From positions 1-36,423 of the forward strand of contig ONVG01000001.1 in NCBI GenBank assembly GCA_900321195.1: a stretch of 36,423 nt of DNA, written 5' to 3'. A model generated the notes under the pieces. The model worked only from the letters and a program-made list of their open reading frames with translations. It was not told the origin of the DNA and made no database searches. This DNA is from an uncultured Eubacteriales bacterium. Its GTDB lineage: Bacteria > Bacillota > Clostridia > Oscillospirales > Acutalibacteraceae. This document shows positions 28,845-36,027 of this stretch, piece by piece. Both the position numbers and the translations under genes were made by a program. Within the stretch, counting starts at the first letter, position 1. The number at the start of each line of letters is the position of its first letter.

Positions 28845-29936
28845 CTAAACTACTTCGTCAAGTATTTCTCTTACCGCTGTCAACGTTTCGCTGATCATCT
28901 CAGCATCGGGAACATCAGCATTTATAAGCTTATCAAGATATACCGCCAGAGAGTCAGCCACCCTGAGCTTTATCCCGACAATTTGTTCCTCATGAGAGGA
29001 CTGTTCATCATCGGAAACCGTAAAGTTTACAACCATATTGTCTGCGCCGGCAATAAGCTTTCCGTTTCCTCCTATCAGGAATGGGGAAATCGGGCCGGCA
29101 ACAGGCTTTTCCCCAATTGTTTCCCCGGAAGCATCTCCATTTTTGAATATTGCAATATTTTCTTTTATTTCCTGAACTTTTTCTTTCCCGACTTTTTCCA
29201 CTTGCTGAACGTCCTTTCCCTGTGTCTGACTCTCAGCCACCACTGATGTCTTTTTCTCGATATCCTTGTTTTCTTCTTCACCGTCTTTGCCCTCTTTTCC
29301 CGCTGTAAGTCTTGAATATTTGTTTTTTACAGCACTTTCTGTGATCCCGAATCTTTTCGCAGCATCTTTGACTGAGACCCCTGAATCAATAAGCTTTACA
29401 AGCTCTCCGCATTTTTCCTCATCCCACACAAAATATTTGCTATTTATCCGTCCGGCTTTCCTGAGTTCAGCCGCTCTTCTTTGAACTGTCGTTTCCGATA
29501 ACCCCAGCTTTTCTCCGATCTCCTTGTATGTATGTCCTTCTGCATATAAAGAGACCAGAGCATTATTCTGATCTTCTGCCCGCTTTTTACTGCTCATTTC
29601 ATCATCTCCACTGTCAGTGCTCTTTTCTTCCTGCCTTTTTCTGATGATATCCAAAAGTCTTTTTCTCTCGCTTTCGGTAAACATCATAAGTCTTACTCCC
29701 TTAGCGATACCGTCAGACATGATCCCCGACTCTACTGCCACATCCAGAGCTGTTGCGGGCGTGCAGAATTTCAGCTCCAGCAACCCGACAGCGATCTTCT
29801 CTATATCGCCGCTGCCTACTCTGCACACTGCCCTTATCAGTTCTTTCTGGTATTTGCTTAGCTTGTCTTTGGGCAGAACAACAACTTTCTCCGGATAGTC
29901 CGTTTCATTCAGTCCCGTGATCGAATTCTGTTTCAT
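28845..29936 (-). CDS. Multi-HTH DNA-binding protein
   Basis: This 363-residue protein starts at ATG 29936 behind AGAGGAG. It has a helical N-terminus (about 1-115). A first HTH follows (YAEGHTYKEIGEKLGLSETTV, about 131-151), then a second (GVSVKDAAKRFGITESAVKN, about 180-199), both of the resolvase/sigma-like type. A long charged linker (about 210-255) and a C-terminal domain with DMVVNFTVSD complete it. Two similar HTHs suggest binding to a repeated or long site. It shares the operon with a ParB-like protein, so a role in DNA organisation or regulation is plausible but unproven. Confidence 0.7.
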   Translation of the reverse strand: MKQNSITGLNETDYPEKVVVLPKDKLSKYQKELIRAVCRVGSGDIEKIAVGLLELKFCTPATALDVAVESGIMSDGIAKGVRLMMFTESERKRLLDIIRKRQEEKSTDSGDDEMSSKKRAEDQNNALVSLYAEGHTYKEIGEKLGLSETTVQRRAAELRKAGRINSKYFVWDEEKCGELVKLIDSGVSVKDAAKRFGITESAVKNKYSRLTAGKEGKDGEEENKDIEKKTSVVAESQTQGKDVQQVEKVGKEKVQEIKENIAIFKNGDASGETIGEKPVAGPISPFLIGGNGKLIAGADNMVVNFTVSDDEQSSHEEQIVGIKLRVADSLAVYLDKLINADVPDAEMISETLTAVREILDEVV

Positions 29937-29951
29937 TTTCGTTCTCCTCTT

Positions 29952-30299
29952 TCATGATCTTCTTCTTTTTTTCTTAACTTCTTCTGAATGCTTTTCCCTT
30001 GCTTCAACGTCTTCTCTCGGCAGATTGATCCCCATATCTTTTAGTCTGTCATCATAGTGTGCCCATCTGGTGGGCATGCGGAAAACATCGTCGCTTTCAG
30101 CTGTAACCAGATTCAGGAACCTTTTAAGCCTTTCTTTCCCGAAACCGAATTCATCATTAAGCACAATGCAGGAAAGCTTCAGCGCACGAATAATACTTTC
30201 GTTCTGTTCTTTTTTCCGCTGTTCCGCCAGTTCTTCAAATACTTCATTGAAGAGCCGCCGTGCCTGCGGCGAAAGCGGAACCTTCCAGTTAGCTTTCAT
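29952..30299 (-). CDS. Helical phage protein of unknown function
   Basis: The ATG at 30299 is about ten bases from GGAG; two earlier codons (from 30305) are in frame but less well placed. The 115-residue protein is helical and basic, with NWKVPLSPQARRLFNEVFEE and a C-terminal KKRRRS tail. I do not recognise it. It lies in the operon between the multi-HTH protein and the 55-residue peptide. Confidence 0.6.
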   Translation of the reverse strand: MKANWKVPLSPQARRLFNEVFEELAEQRKKEQNESIIRALKLSCIVLNDEFGFGKERLKRFLNLVTAESDDVFRMPTRWAHYDDRLKDMGINLPREDVEAREKHSEEVKKKRRRS

Positions 30300-30301
30300 T
30301 T

Positions 30302-30469
30302 TCACACTGCTCCTTTTTTATTAACTATAACAAGACAAGTATTAACATTTGTGCCGCTGTCCTTAAAGGATTTTTCCGGCAGTCCCTTTTTATCGGTGTT
30401 AAGGAATTTTTTGTCTATATTTTTCCCCTGCGTAACGACTGCGCAATCTCCGATAGTTATTACAGTCAT
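30302..30469 (-). CDS. 55-residue basic protein
   Basis: The ATG at 30469 overlaps the upstream stop (ATGA). The product starts MTVITIGDCAVVTQGKNIDK and is basic throughout, with a strand-like end (TCLVIVNKKGAV). It fills an otherwise empty gap in the operon. No family is recognised. Confidence 0.55.
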   Translation of the reverse strand: MTVITIGDCAVVTQGKNIDKKFLNTDKKGLPEKSFKDSGTNVNTCLVIVNKKGAV

Positions 30470-30948
30470 TTCCCGTACTTCTCCGCATCTTCAAGCTCCC
30501 CGTACAGATACAACAGCTGATCCGAATACTTTATGACCGCCCCTGCCTCTTCCGGCCCATTTTCGATAAGACTGTTCTGAGCCTTTTCAAGCTGATTTAT
30601 CTGCTTTCTCAGACCGTCAATAGCTTTAAATGCAGCAGCATCACTTTTGCGCTCTATGTGATCATATGTACTCTGTTCCATTTCATCTATCCCCCATTTC
30701 TCTTTCTCCTGCTTTGCTTTCTCGATCATATAACAACTTTCGGTATCGCTGTCCCAGTTGCAATAACCGCTGCCGTCCTTGCTGCCGTCACAGAAGCTGC
30801 ACAGCACCAGAGTCTTACCGCACACCGGACATATTGCTGTCATGTCGTTAAAACCGTTAATAATAACAGGTATCATGCTGTCACAATGCGGGCAATATTC
30901 CTTGGAATCATAATCAAGTGCCGCCCCCGGCTTAAAAGTCAGTATCAT
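30466..30948 (-). CDS. Zinc-finger protein with coiled-coil tail
   Basis: The ATG at 30948 follows GGTGGAG. The 160-residue protein has Cys pairs YCPHCDSM and ICPVCGKT, then LCSFCDGS and Cys in SGYCNWDSDTESC: probably one zinc ribbon and a second Cys cluster. A helical coiled-coil tail follows (GLRKQINQLEKAQNSLIE). A nucleic-acid or protein adaptor role is possible; the family is unknown to me. Confidence 0.6.
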   Translation of the reverse strand: MILTFKPGAALDYDSKEYCPHCDSMIPVIINGFNDMTAICPVCGKTLVLCSFCDGSKDGSGYCNWDSDTESCYMIEKAKQEKEKWGIDEMEQSTYDHIERKSDAAAFKAIDGLRKQINQLEKAQNSLIENGPEEAGAVIKYSDQLLYLYGELEDAEKYGK

Positions 30949-30962
30949 TTTCACTCCACCTT

Positions 30963-31055
30963 TTAAAACTTCATCTGTTCAGAACTGATAGGCACTAAAT
31001 TAAAATCAGTTCTCAGCTTTTCGAATACATCCGAGTTTATATCAAGCTTGTCCAT
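30963..31055 (-). CDS. 30-residue peptide
   Basis: The ATG at 31055 has AAGGAGC eight bases upstream. The acidic-basic peptide starts MDKLDINSDVFEKLRTDFNL. It starts 13 bases after the upstream stop, and the stop leaves the next gene's ribosome site free, so the spacing supports a real gene. Function is unknown. Confidence 0.45.
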   Translation of the reverse strand: MDKLDINSDVFEKLRTDFNLVPISSEQMKF

Positions 31056-31067
31056 ATTTTCAGCTCC

Positions 31068-31298
31068 TTAGTAGCACAGGCATTTCGCCACATCAAATAC
31101 AGCAGCAATACCGCTGTCGCAGTCTATGTCTATATCCTTCATGTGTCCGTTCTTGTATGTAACGCGGGCAGCCACACCTAAATAATCCTTATTTCCCTTG
31201 GGCACGGTCACAGGCACAATGCTCACTATGTTCTTGCCCGCATCCGTGAGCCTGAGAGTTTCGCCCAGGCTTTTAAGTATTGATGTCATGTTTTCCAT
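31068..31298 (-). CDS. Small phage protein of unknown function
   Basis: The ATG at 31298 follows AGGAG. The 76-residue protein starts MENMTSILKSLGETLRLTD and has a beta-rich centre (IVSIVPVTVPKGNKDYLGV, then DIDIDCDSGIAAVFDVAK). It looks like a small alpha/beta domain. No catalytic motif is seen and the family is not recognised. Confidence 0.55.
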   Translation of the reverse strand: MENMTSILKSLGETLRLTDAGKNIVSIVPVTVPKGNKDYLGVAARVTYKNGHMKDIDIDCDSGIAAVFDVAKCLCY

Positions 31299-31357
31299 TC
31301 AGTTCATCTCCTGTAGTTTATTCAAAGCTCCTCACACAGCTGTACAGTGCCGGTTAC

Positions 31358-31392
31358 TAACATTATTCATTATTCACTATTCATTATTCACT
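31358..31392. repeat. AT-rich dispersed repeat overlapping the ParB-like stop
   Basis: ATTCATTATTCACT units overlap the last codons of the ParB-like gene (ending SVNNE) and supply its stop. The element is of the same family as those in the structural operon. Confidence 0.65.
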
Positions 31393-32825
31393 GAATAAAG
31401 TTCGCTTTCACCCTCGAGTACATCCTCAAATTCCTGCTCTCTGTCTTCCGGGAAACGAAATCCCCACATATGCAGCAAGTTATAAAGATCAACATAACCT
31501 TTTGCCGCTGACGCATCGTAATAACCCGAATAGCTTTCAATCATACTTCGGCTGATCTCCAGTGCATGTACTGCTACATGAGCGATCTGCAATGCTACAG
31601 GCACACGTTTAAGCTTTTTCCTGACAGTTTCTCTTTCATCATCAGTTAATTGATAGTATGACTTGTCCATGAATATTCCGACAAAATCATTAAGCCCGGC
31701 AGTACCGTGAATATCCATAAGTATATCCCATGCAAAGCGAAGCTCCCGATCAGAACAGAAATTACCACCACCCATAAGCCCGGAAGATTTTTCCTTGATC
31801 AGCTGTTCAAGATAGTACCTCATCTCTTTGACTATTTCTTTTGTAATCTCAAAAACCTGTCTGCAATTGGATTTTATTTTTCGCTGCTTCTTTTCCTCTT
31901 CGGTCAGTTCTTTTTTCTCTTTCTTCTTTTTCCTGAGAACGTATATCGTCTGATAACTCTGCGTGTATATCATCCCGTCCTCAACTTTGAAAGTAAGCTT
32001 TATCGGCGGATCAGCAGTAAGGTCAAATTTTTTAACGGTTTCGACCTTGCCTGAGTCCCAGATGATATTTCTCGCTTCCGCATCAAAAGGTATTCCTGCG
32101 CTTTTCATCAGCTTATCTATGGCCGCCTTGCATACTTTTGCTTTTTCTTCCCTCAGCTCATTGATTATGAAATTCTTCAGCACAGATGAGCTGTGTGATC
32201 TTTTAAGCAGTTCATTCCTTTTCTTTACATTCTTTATCTTTTCAAGCTCTCTGAGATCGTCAAGGGATACCTGCCACTCCTCATGTGCTTTCCGGAGCGT
32301 ATCACTGTCAAGCTGAGCAATATTCAGCCTTCGCCGGACAGTGGTTTCGGAGAACCCTGTCCGCTGAGAGATAGTCTGTACAGTTTCGCCTAAGTCAAAC
32401 ATAAGCTGAAACCCCTGAGCCTGTTCAATGACGGTCAGATCATTCCTCTGCATATTTTCTTCAAGCATGATACCGACCTGTTCCGCCTTGCTCAGACCTT
32501 CTGCGATCAGACAGGGAAGAACTTCAAGCCCCGCTCTTTTTGCAGCTTCAAAACGCCTGTTTCCGATCAGAACATAGAAAAAACCTATCTTGTCCGACTG
32601 AATAACAGTGAGATTCTGCATAATACCGTTTTTGCGTATGCTGTCGGTAAGTTCCGAGATATCGCCTATAGCTTTTCGTGGGTTGTCGGGATGATGAAGA
32701 AGATTTTCTATTTCTATCATCTTGATTTTTCCGTCAGTATGATTTATACTGATATCAGACCTTATTTCGAGTTCCGCTGTCGGTGCATCCGTGCCGGCGG
32801 CGGAATTTTCTTTTTTATCAAACAT
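31377..32825 (-). CDS. ParB/RepB-like nuclease-fold and HTH protein
   Basis: The ATG at 32825 follows GAGGAGG; the longer frame is unnecessary. The 482-residue protein has a ParB N-terminal domain (about 35-125): LLHHPDNPRKAIGDISELTD, VLIGNRRFEAAKRAGL (the G-x-R-R phosphate loop) and MLEENMQRNDLTVIEQA. The HTH is ETVQTISQRTGFSETTVRRR (about 143-162). The C-terminal 300 residues are unfamiliar, with a Lys/Glu-rich stretch. No ParA partner is present, so classical partition is unlikely. Phage ParB-like proteins can act as CTP-binding clamps, nucleases or regulators. Confidence 0.75.
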   Translation of the reverse strand: MFDKKENSAAGTDAPTAELEIRSDISINHTDGKIKMIEIENLLHHPDNPRKAIGDISELTDSIRKNGIMQNLTVIQSDKIGFFYVLIGNRRFEAAKRAGLEVLPCLIAEGLSKAEQVGIMLEENMQRNDLTVIEQAQGFQLMFDLGETVQTISQRTGFSETTVRRRLNIAQLDSDTLRKAHEEWQVSLDDLRELEKIKNVKKRNELLKRSHSSSVLKNFIINELREEKAKVCKAAIDKLMKSAGIPFDAEARNIIWDSGKVETVKKFDLTADPPIKLTFKVEDGMIYTQSYQTIYVLRKKKKEKKELTEEEKKQRKIKSNCRQVFEITKEIVKEMRYYLEQLIKEKSSGLMGGGNFCSDRELRFAWDILMDIHGTAGLNDFVGIFMDKSYYQLTDDERETVRKKLKRVPVALQIAHVAVHALEISRSMIESYSGYYDASAAKGYVDLYNLLHMWGFRFPEDREQEFEDVLEGESELYSVNNE

Positions 32826-32836
32826 TGTTATCCTCC

Positions 32837-33055
32837 TCAAAAATCTCCGATACAATCATATTTTTCTTTTAACTGCCGACAACTTTCATCAGTTTTCAAG
32901 AAAGCATATATTTTTTTACCGCTGAATTGCGGCAGACCGTTCGTGATCCACACATATCCTTTAGGATTTGTTGTTGCGTTAGCCTGAATTTTCCATCCAT
33001 CCGGCATTTCATCATAAACGTCAATGTAAAATTTTCCGAATTTAAGTTTATTCAT
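32837..33055 (-). CDS. Small phage protein of unknown function
   Basis: This 72-residue protein starts MNKLKFGKFYIDVYDEMPDG and has the aromatic strand GYVWITNGLPQFSG. It overlaps the upstream nuclease-like gene by four bases. It is probably a small beta protein. No family is recognised. Confidence 0.55.
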   Translation of the reverse strand: MNKLKFGKFYIDVYDEMPDGWKIQANATTNPKGYVWITNGLPQFSGKKIYAFLKTDESCRQLKEKYDCIGDF

Positions 33056-33507
33056 TTTATCACCGCCCAGCCCCAGAGCTTATCTTTGAATTGCTGTTGT
33101 AAGGAAAGCATCTCAAATTTACCGATAACAACGACTTTAAGCCCTGAATAGTCCTTTGCAAACTGTGCAAGTACAGTTTCACTTCTCTCATTCATCCAGC
33201 CTTTTACTTCGTGTATCTCATAGGTGCCGTCTTTGTAGAAAACAATAAAGTCAGGTCTGTAAGCCTGCTGTTTTCTTCCTCTTGTTTCGACTTCCTCAGA
33301 GAATCCAAATTTTGTTGTGTTGCGTACCCATCCGGCGATCTGACCGCTGTCATAGAGATAATCAAGATAGAGAGCATAGTCATATTCATAATTACTGTCC
33401 AGACTGCACACCTGATTAAGCGAGCTGACATATTTTCTATGAATAGATATAACCTGTTTCCCGCTTCTTTTCTCGCTGAGTACCCTGTTTTTTGGTATTT
33501 CTATCAT
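33052..33507 (-). CDS. DUF1064-like / PD-(D/E)XK-fold putative nuclease
   Basis: This 151-residue protein has SLDSNYEYDYALYLDYLYDS (helix with the first acidic residue) and IAGWVRNTTKFGF. The pair AYRPDFIVFYKDG and YEIHEVKGWMNE follows: the D-x(n)-E-x-K active-site pattern of small restriction-like folds. DUF1064 proteins of phages have the same order. It may process phage or host DNA. The predicted metal ligands are intact. Confidence 0.6.
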   Translation of the reverse strand: MIEIPKNRVLSEKRSGKQVISIHRKYVSSLNQVCSLDSNYEYDYALYLDYLYDSGQIAGWVRNTTKFGFSEEVETRGRKQQAYRPDFIVFYKDGTYEIHEVKGWMNERSETVLAQFAKDYSGLKVVVIGKFEMLSLQQQFKDKLWGWAVIK

Positions 33508-33522
33508 TTGTAAGCCACCTCA

Positions 33523-33786
33523 TTATTTTTTTATCCATGTTCTTTCATTGATTTTTACGAAATCACTGTATGCCATAACTTCTTCGGTAAGCTCATCGAG
33601 GAAGTATACATAAAACTTCCTGTCCGGTTCTTGAAATTCATCATGTGTACAATCGAACACCATTCCGAACTTATAGCCCGGGTAATTCTGTTGAAGCCAC
33701 AAATAGACTTCATCAATGTTTTTCACCCCGGAGAACACGAACATATCCCGTCCGTATCCGTCCTGCCGATCATCATAGACCTTCAT
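33523..33786 (-). CDS. Small acidic phage protein
   Basis: The ATG at 33786 follows GGTGG at seven bases; earlier codons from 33801 overlap the previous gene. The 87-residue protein starts MKVYDDRQDGYGRDMFVF and has a helix (NIDEVYLWLQQNYPGYKFG) and strands with FYVYFLDELTEEVMAYSD. The family is unknown. Confidence 0.55.
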   Translation of the reverse strand: MKVYDDRQDGYGRDMFVFSGVKNIDEVYLWLQQNYPGYKFGMVFDCTHDEFQEPDRKFYVYFLDELTEEVMAYSDFVKINERTWIKK

Positions 33787-34001
33787 CTTATCACCACCCA
33801 TCCCCTCGCAGCGTCAAAGCCTGTGCTTAGGTCCGACTTGATGATCTCGCCTGCCTTCTGCTTTTTCGGCTTGCTATCGCTTCTTATGAGAGTCTCACGC
33901 TCCGCTGCAAGGAACTTAATTACCTTGTCAAGCTCCCCGACCGTGTCGATCGGCGCCGACATTTTTACACCACTATTGGTTCTGATTTTTACGCTTCCCA
34001 T
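33783..34001 (-). CDS. Small protein, paralogue of the 2681-2872 product
   Basis: The start chosen is ATG 34001 (MGSVKIRTNSGVKMSAP); four codons upstream are also in frame. The 72-residue product shares the pattern K-I-x-x-N-S-G-V-x-x-x-A-P-x-D-T, a following helix and a basic linker with the early protein at 2681-2872. The two operons therefore share a duplicated gene. Function is unknown. Confidence 0.6.
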   Translation of the reverse strand: MGSVKIRTNSGVKMSAPIDTVGELDKVIKFLAAERETLIRSDSKPKKQKAGEIIKSDLSTGFDAARGWVVIR

Positions 34002-34005
34002 TGCA

Positions 34006-34773
34006 TTAATCATCCTTGATTCCGAAATGAATTTTTACAACTTCAACTGCCGCTAAGTATTCTTTAGCATAAACATTGTCGGCGTGCGTTTCTTTTACTT
34101 TCGCTGCAAACTCATCCAACGTGCCGTAAAAACATCCGCAGCATACTGACACACCGCCTTTTTTATTGTTATAAAATGTTGTATTCCTATATTTCGAGCC
34201 TAAACCCTTAATACAAATGTAATCAGCATCACCGCAGACCTCTGCATTATCGCAGACCCTTGCATCACCGTAGACCCTTGCATCACCGTAGACCCTTGCA
34301 TCACCGAAGACCCTTGCATCACCGCAGACCCTTGCATCACCGCAGACCCTTGCATCACCGTAGACCCTTGCATCACCGAAGACCTCTGCATTATCGCTGA
34401 CCTCTGCATTACCGCTGACCCTTGCATCACCGCAGACCTCTGCATTATCGCTGACCCTTGCATCACCGTAGACCCTTGCATCACCGTAGACCCATGTATC
34501 ACCGCAGACCCTTGCATCACCGCAGACCCTTGCATCACCGAAGACCCTTGCGTCACCGCAGACCCTTGCATCACCGAAGACCCTTGCATCACCGCAGACC
34601 TCTGCATTATCGCTGACCCATGCGTTGCCTTCATCACTGAGGTTTGCTCTTTTTTTAATAAATCCGCCGAGTTCCCCAGCCTTAACATTCCCAAAGTCAG
34701 TTATAGCTTTAATTCGGTGTAATGCTATTCCGTTTACAACTTTTATTTCATCTGTAAACTCATATTTTCCCAT
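34006..34773 (-). CDS. Hexapeptide-repeat (left-handed beta-helix-like) protein
   Basis: The ATG at 34773 follows AGGAG. The 255-residue protein has an N-terminal cap (1-48), about 23 tandem six-residue units of the form G-D-A-R-V-x or D-N-A-E-V-x (about 49-186), and a C-terminal cap (187-255) with NTTFYNNKKGGVSVCCG. Such repeats form a left-handed parallel beta helix with Val facing inward. Acyltransferase use is doubtful because the units are too regular and lack a catalytic His in the coil. Similar repeat proteins occur in phage early regions with no known role. At DNA level the 18-base repeat is nearly perfect, so copy number probably varies. Confidence 0.75.
   Translation of the reverse strand: MGKYEFTDEIKVVNGIALHRIKAITDFGNVKAGELGGFIKKRANLSDEGNAWVSDNAEVCGDARVFGDARVCGDARVFGDARVCGDARVCGDTWVYGDARVYGDARVSDNAEVCGDARVSGNAEVSDNAEVFGDARVYGDARVCGDARVCGDARVFGDARVYGDARVYGDARVCDNAEVCGDADYICIKGLGSKYRNTTFYNNKKGGVSVCCGCFYGTLDEFAAKVKETHADNVYAKEYLAAVEVVKIHFGIKDD
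34216..34629. repeat. 18-bp coding tandem repeat (about 23 units)
   Basis: Units such as CCGCAGACCCTTGCATCA, with codon-level variants (CGCAG, CGTAG, CGAAG), repeat across 414 bases. The period of 18 keeps the frame. It also opens a 164-codon shadow frame (34200-34694) of M-Q-G/R-S units with no independent support. Confidence 0.85.
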
Positions 34774-34846
34774 TGTTTTGCTTCTCCTCTCGTATTAACC
34801 ACACTGCAAGCAATAAATCCTGCCTTTTCCGTTTATGCGCTTTCAC
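34760..34846 (-). CDS. 28-residue peptide, GTG start
   Basis: The GTG overlaps the upstream stop as GTGA. The peptide is basic, then hydrophobic (MKAHKRKRQDLLLAVWLIR). Its layout and overlap with the next start mirror the 29-residue peptide at 2859-2948. It may be a coupling leader for the hexapeptide-repeat gene. Confidence 0.35.
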   Translation of the reverse strand: MKAHKRKRQDLLLAVWLIREEKQNNGKI

Positions 34847-35052
34847 CCTGCTCTTTCCCTGATCCAGTCCATTAGCAGATTTTCGTATATCTCATAAACC
34901 CACTGCCCGCACTGAATAGCCACACCAAACGGATAAACCCGCTGCTGTAAACCCAGCCCGAGTTTATTCGGGTCTGTTTTCATCCCGTATTCTGCAAGTA
35001 TTTCGCAGGCTCTCTTTGTGGTAATGACATTTATTTTCGGAATTTCTGCCAT
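34843..35052 (-). CDS. Small conserved-looking phage protein
   Basis: This 69-residue protein starts MAEIPKINVITTKRACEILA. It continues with the pattern KLGLGLQQRVYPFGVAIQCG and ends with an amphipathic helix (WVYEIYENLLMDWIRER). The N-terminal 'ITTKRACEIL' with a downstream strand resembles small winged-helix excisionase-type proteins, but the match is loose. It overlaps the 32-residue peptide upstream and follows a weak ribosome site, so it is probably coupled. Confidence 0.55.
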   Translation of the reverse strand: MAEIPKINVITTKRACEILAEYGMKTDPNKLGLGLQQRVYPFGVAIQCGQWVYEIYENLLMDWIRERAG

Positions 35053-35129
35053 ACTGTTTTCTGTTCTGCCAGAATTGAAATCACCCGATTCACAAATACT
35101 TTTTCATCGTTCTGTATCTCTTTATTCAT
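35031..35129 (-). CDS. 32-residue peptide
   Basis: The ATG at 35129 has AGGAAGG about 11 bases upstream. The helical peptide starts MNKEIQNDEKVFVNRVISIL. Its 3' end overlaps the next start by 22 bases. It is plausible as a real small gene that fills a gap in a packed operon. Confidence 0.4.
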   Translation of the reverse strand: MNKEIQNDEKVFVNRVISILAEQKTVWQKFRK

Positions 35130-35131
35130 TT

Positions 35132-35305
35132 TCAGTCGTCCTTCCTGAGCTTAGCCCGTTTAACGCTAACGCTTTCATCTTCTTTCGGTTCGACCTGTTT
35201 CCAGGTCTGATACAAAGCCCAGGCTATAGGCAGATGAACCCATTTAAGCGACAGAGCCCTTTCATAGTTTTTCCTCAGCAGCCTTTCCGCTGTTTCTAAT
35301 TTCAT
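35132..35305 (-). CDS. Small helical phage protein
   Basis: The ATG at 35305 begins MKLETAERLLRKNYERALSL. The open frame runs further upstream only as a shadow of the zinc-finger gene. The 57-residue protein has ...HLPIAWALYQTWKQVE and a basic tail, a pattern seen in small clostridial phage proteins of unknown role. It overlaps the end of the upstream gene by 44 bases. Confidence 0.6.
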   Translation of the reverse strand: MKLETAERLLRKNYERALSLKWVHLPIAWALYQTWKQVEPKEDESVSVKRAKLRKDD

Positions 35306-35675
35306 GGTCAACCCTCCAGTTCCAATCCTCAATAGCTTCTTTTTCTGATTTGCACCATAGTGGTGAACCCATTCCCATAAACCACTTGCACTTGCTGTTT
35401 CCACACGTAACATAATATGCCTTACGCCATGGAATATCCTCTACTATAATCGCAGCACTCCCACAGGACGGACACGGCTTCAATTTTTCATTCTTCCTGA
35501 GTTCCGTGTGCGCTGCAAGCCATTTCAAAGCGTGATAGTAATCACGTTTTTTTAAAATAGTGTTGCTTGTCGGCTTAACTTCTGAAATTTTTTTGCAGGC
35601 TTCAAGCTTTGCCTCGTCCGGATATAAGCATCTTTCAATGTTCATCACGATTGTACAAGCCTGTTCCATATTCAT
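35262..35675 (-). CDS. Lar-like restriction-alleviation-type zinc protein
   Basis: The ATG at 35675 follows GGAG at eight bases. The 137-residue protein has a helical N-terminus (to about 70) and a C-terminal Lar-like module: LKPCPSCGSAA, then YYVTCGNSKCKWF, then KSEKEAIEDWNWRV. This is the family's Cys pairs and terminal W-N-x-R. Lar proteins of Rac/lambdoid phages modulate type I restriction; function in this group is assumed, not known. Confidence 0.65.
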   Translation of the reverse strand: MNMEQACTIVMNIERCLYPDEAKLEACKKISEVKPTSNTILKKRDYYHALKWLAAHTELRKNEKLKPCPSCGSAAIIVEDIPWRKAYYVTCGNSKCKWFMGMGSPLWCKSEKEAIEDWNWRVDHEIRNSGKAAEEKL

Positions 35676-35690
35676 CACTATCACTCCATT

Positions 35691-35789
35691 TCAATCCTTG
35701 TTTGCTGCGAATAAAGCCGAGATAAAAAAGCCGAACACAGCCCCGACGATCCAGCAAATCAAGTTAATAAGAACCTCTTCCACAATCAT
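35691..35789 (-). CDS. 32-residue single-pass membrane peptide
   Basis: The ATG at 35789 begins MIVEEVLINLICWIVGAVFG, and the peptide ends FAANKD: one membrane helix with short charged ends. A G-rich ribosome site (GGGGGGATG) lies just before it. Similar short membrane peptides occur in clostridial phage early regions (DUF3789-like). It could be a host-membrane effector. Confidence 0.5.
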   Translation of the reverse strand: MIVEEVLINLICWIVGAVFGFFISALFAANKD

Positions 35790-36015
35790 CCCCCCTAACT
35801 CCGGGATCATAATTATCTAAATATTTCACGACAGTTTTTCCATCGCTGAATTTTTCATATATTGCCACACACAGACCGTCTGCATATAATTTTTGTGTTG
35901 AAACAATTTTTGGTGTTCTGAGCCTTCTTTTACAGTAGTCACAGAACTGACCGCCCTGATCCGGCGCACCACATGAAGGACATTCATTAATCAAATAATT
36001 TTTTATATCATCCAT
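35764..36015 (-). CDS. Zinc-ribbon protein
   Basis: The product of about 83 residues starts MDDIKNYLINECPSCGAPDQ (a GTG two codons earlier is possible). Its zinc ribbon is ECPSCGAP...FCDYCKRRL, followed by a strand pair (GLCVAIYEKFSDGKTVVKYL). It is the first gene after the small terminase. The role is unknown. Confidence 0.6.
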   Translation of the reverse strand: MDDIKNYLINECPSCGAPDQGGQFCDYCKRRLRTPKIVSTQKLYADGLCVAIYEKFSDGKTVVKYLDNYDPGVRGDDCGRGSY

Positions 36016-36027
36016 TTTCACACCATA

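Noticed and set aside
28626..29246. 206-residue plus-strand ORF starting in the tandem repeat
   Set aside because: It is a translation of the 20-bp repeat, the palindromic element and the antisense of the multi-HTH gene. Repetitive HVVIPSS-type text is typical of noncoding repeats.
34216..34629. Possible CRISPR array (18-bp units)
   Set aside because: The units are coding, in frame and without spacers.
34200..34694. 164-codon minus-strand ORF of M-Q-G-S repeats
   Set aside because: It is an alternative frame kept open by the 18-base periodicity of the hexapeptide-repeat gene. It has no separate ribosome site, and its N- and C-ends have no protein-like character.
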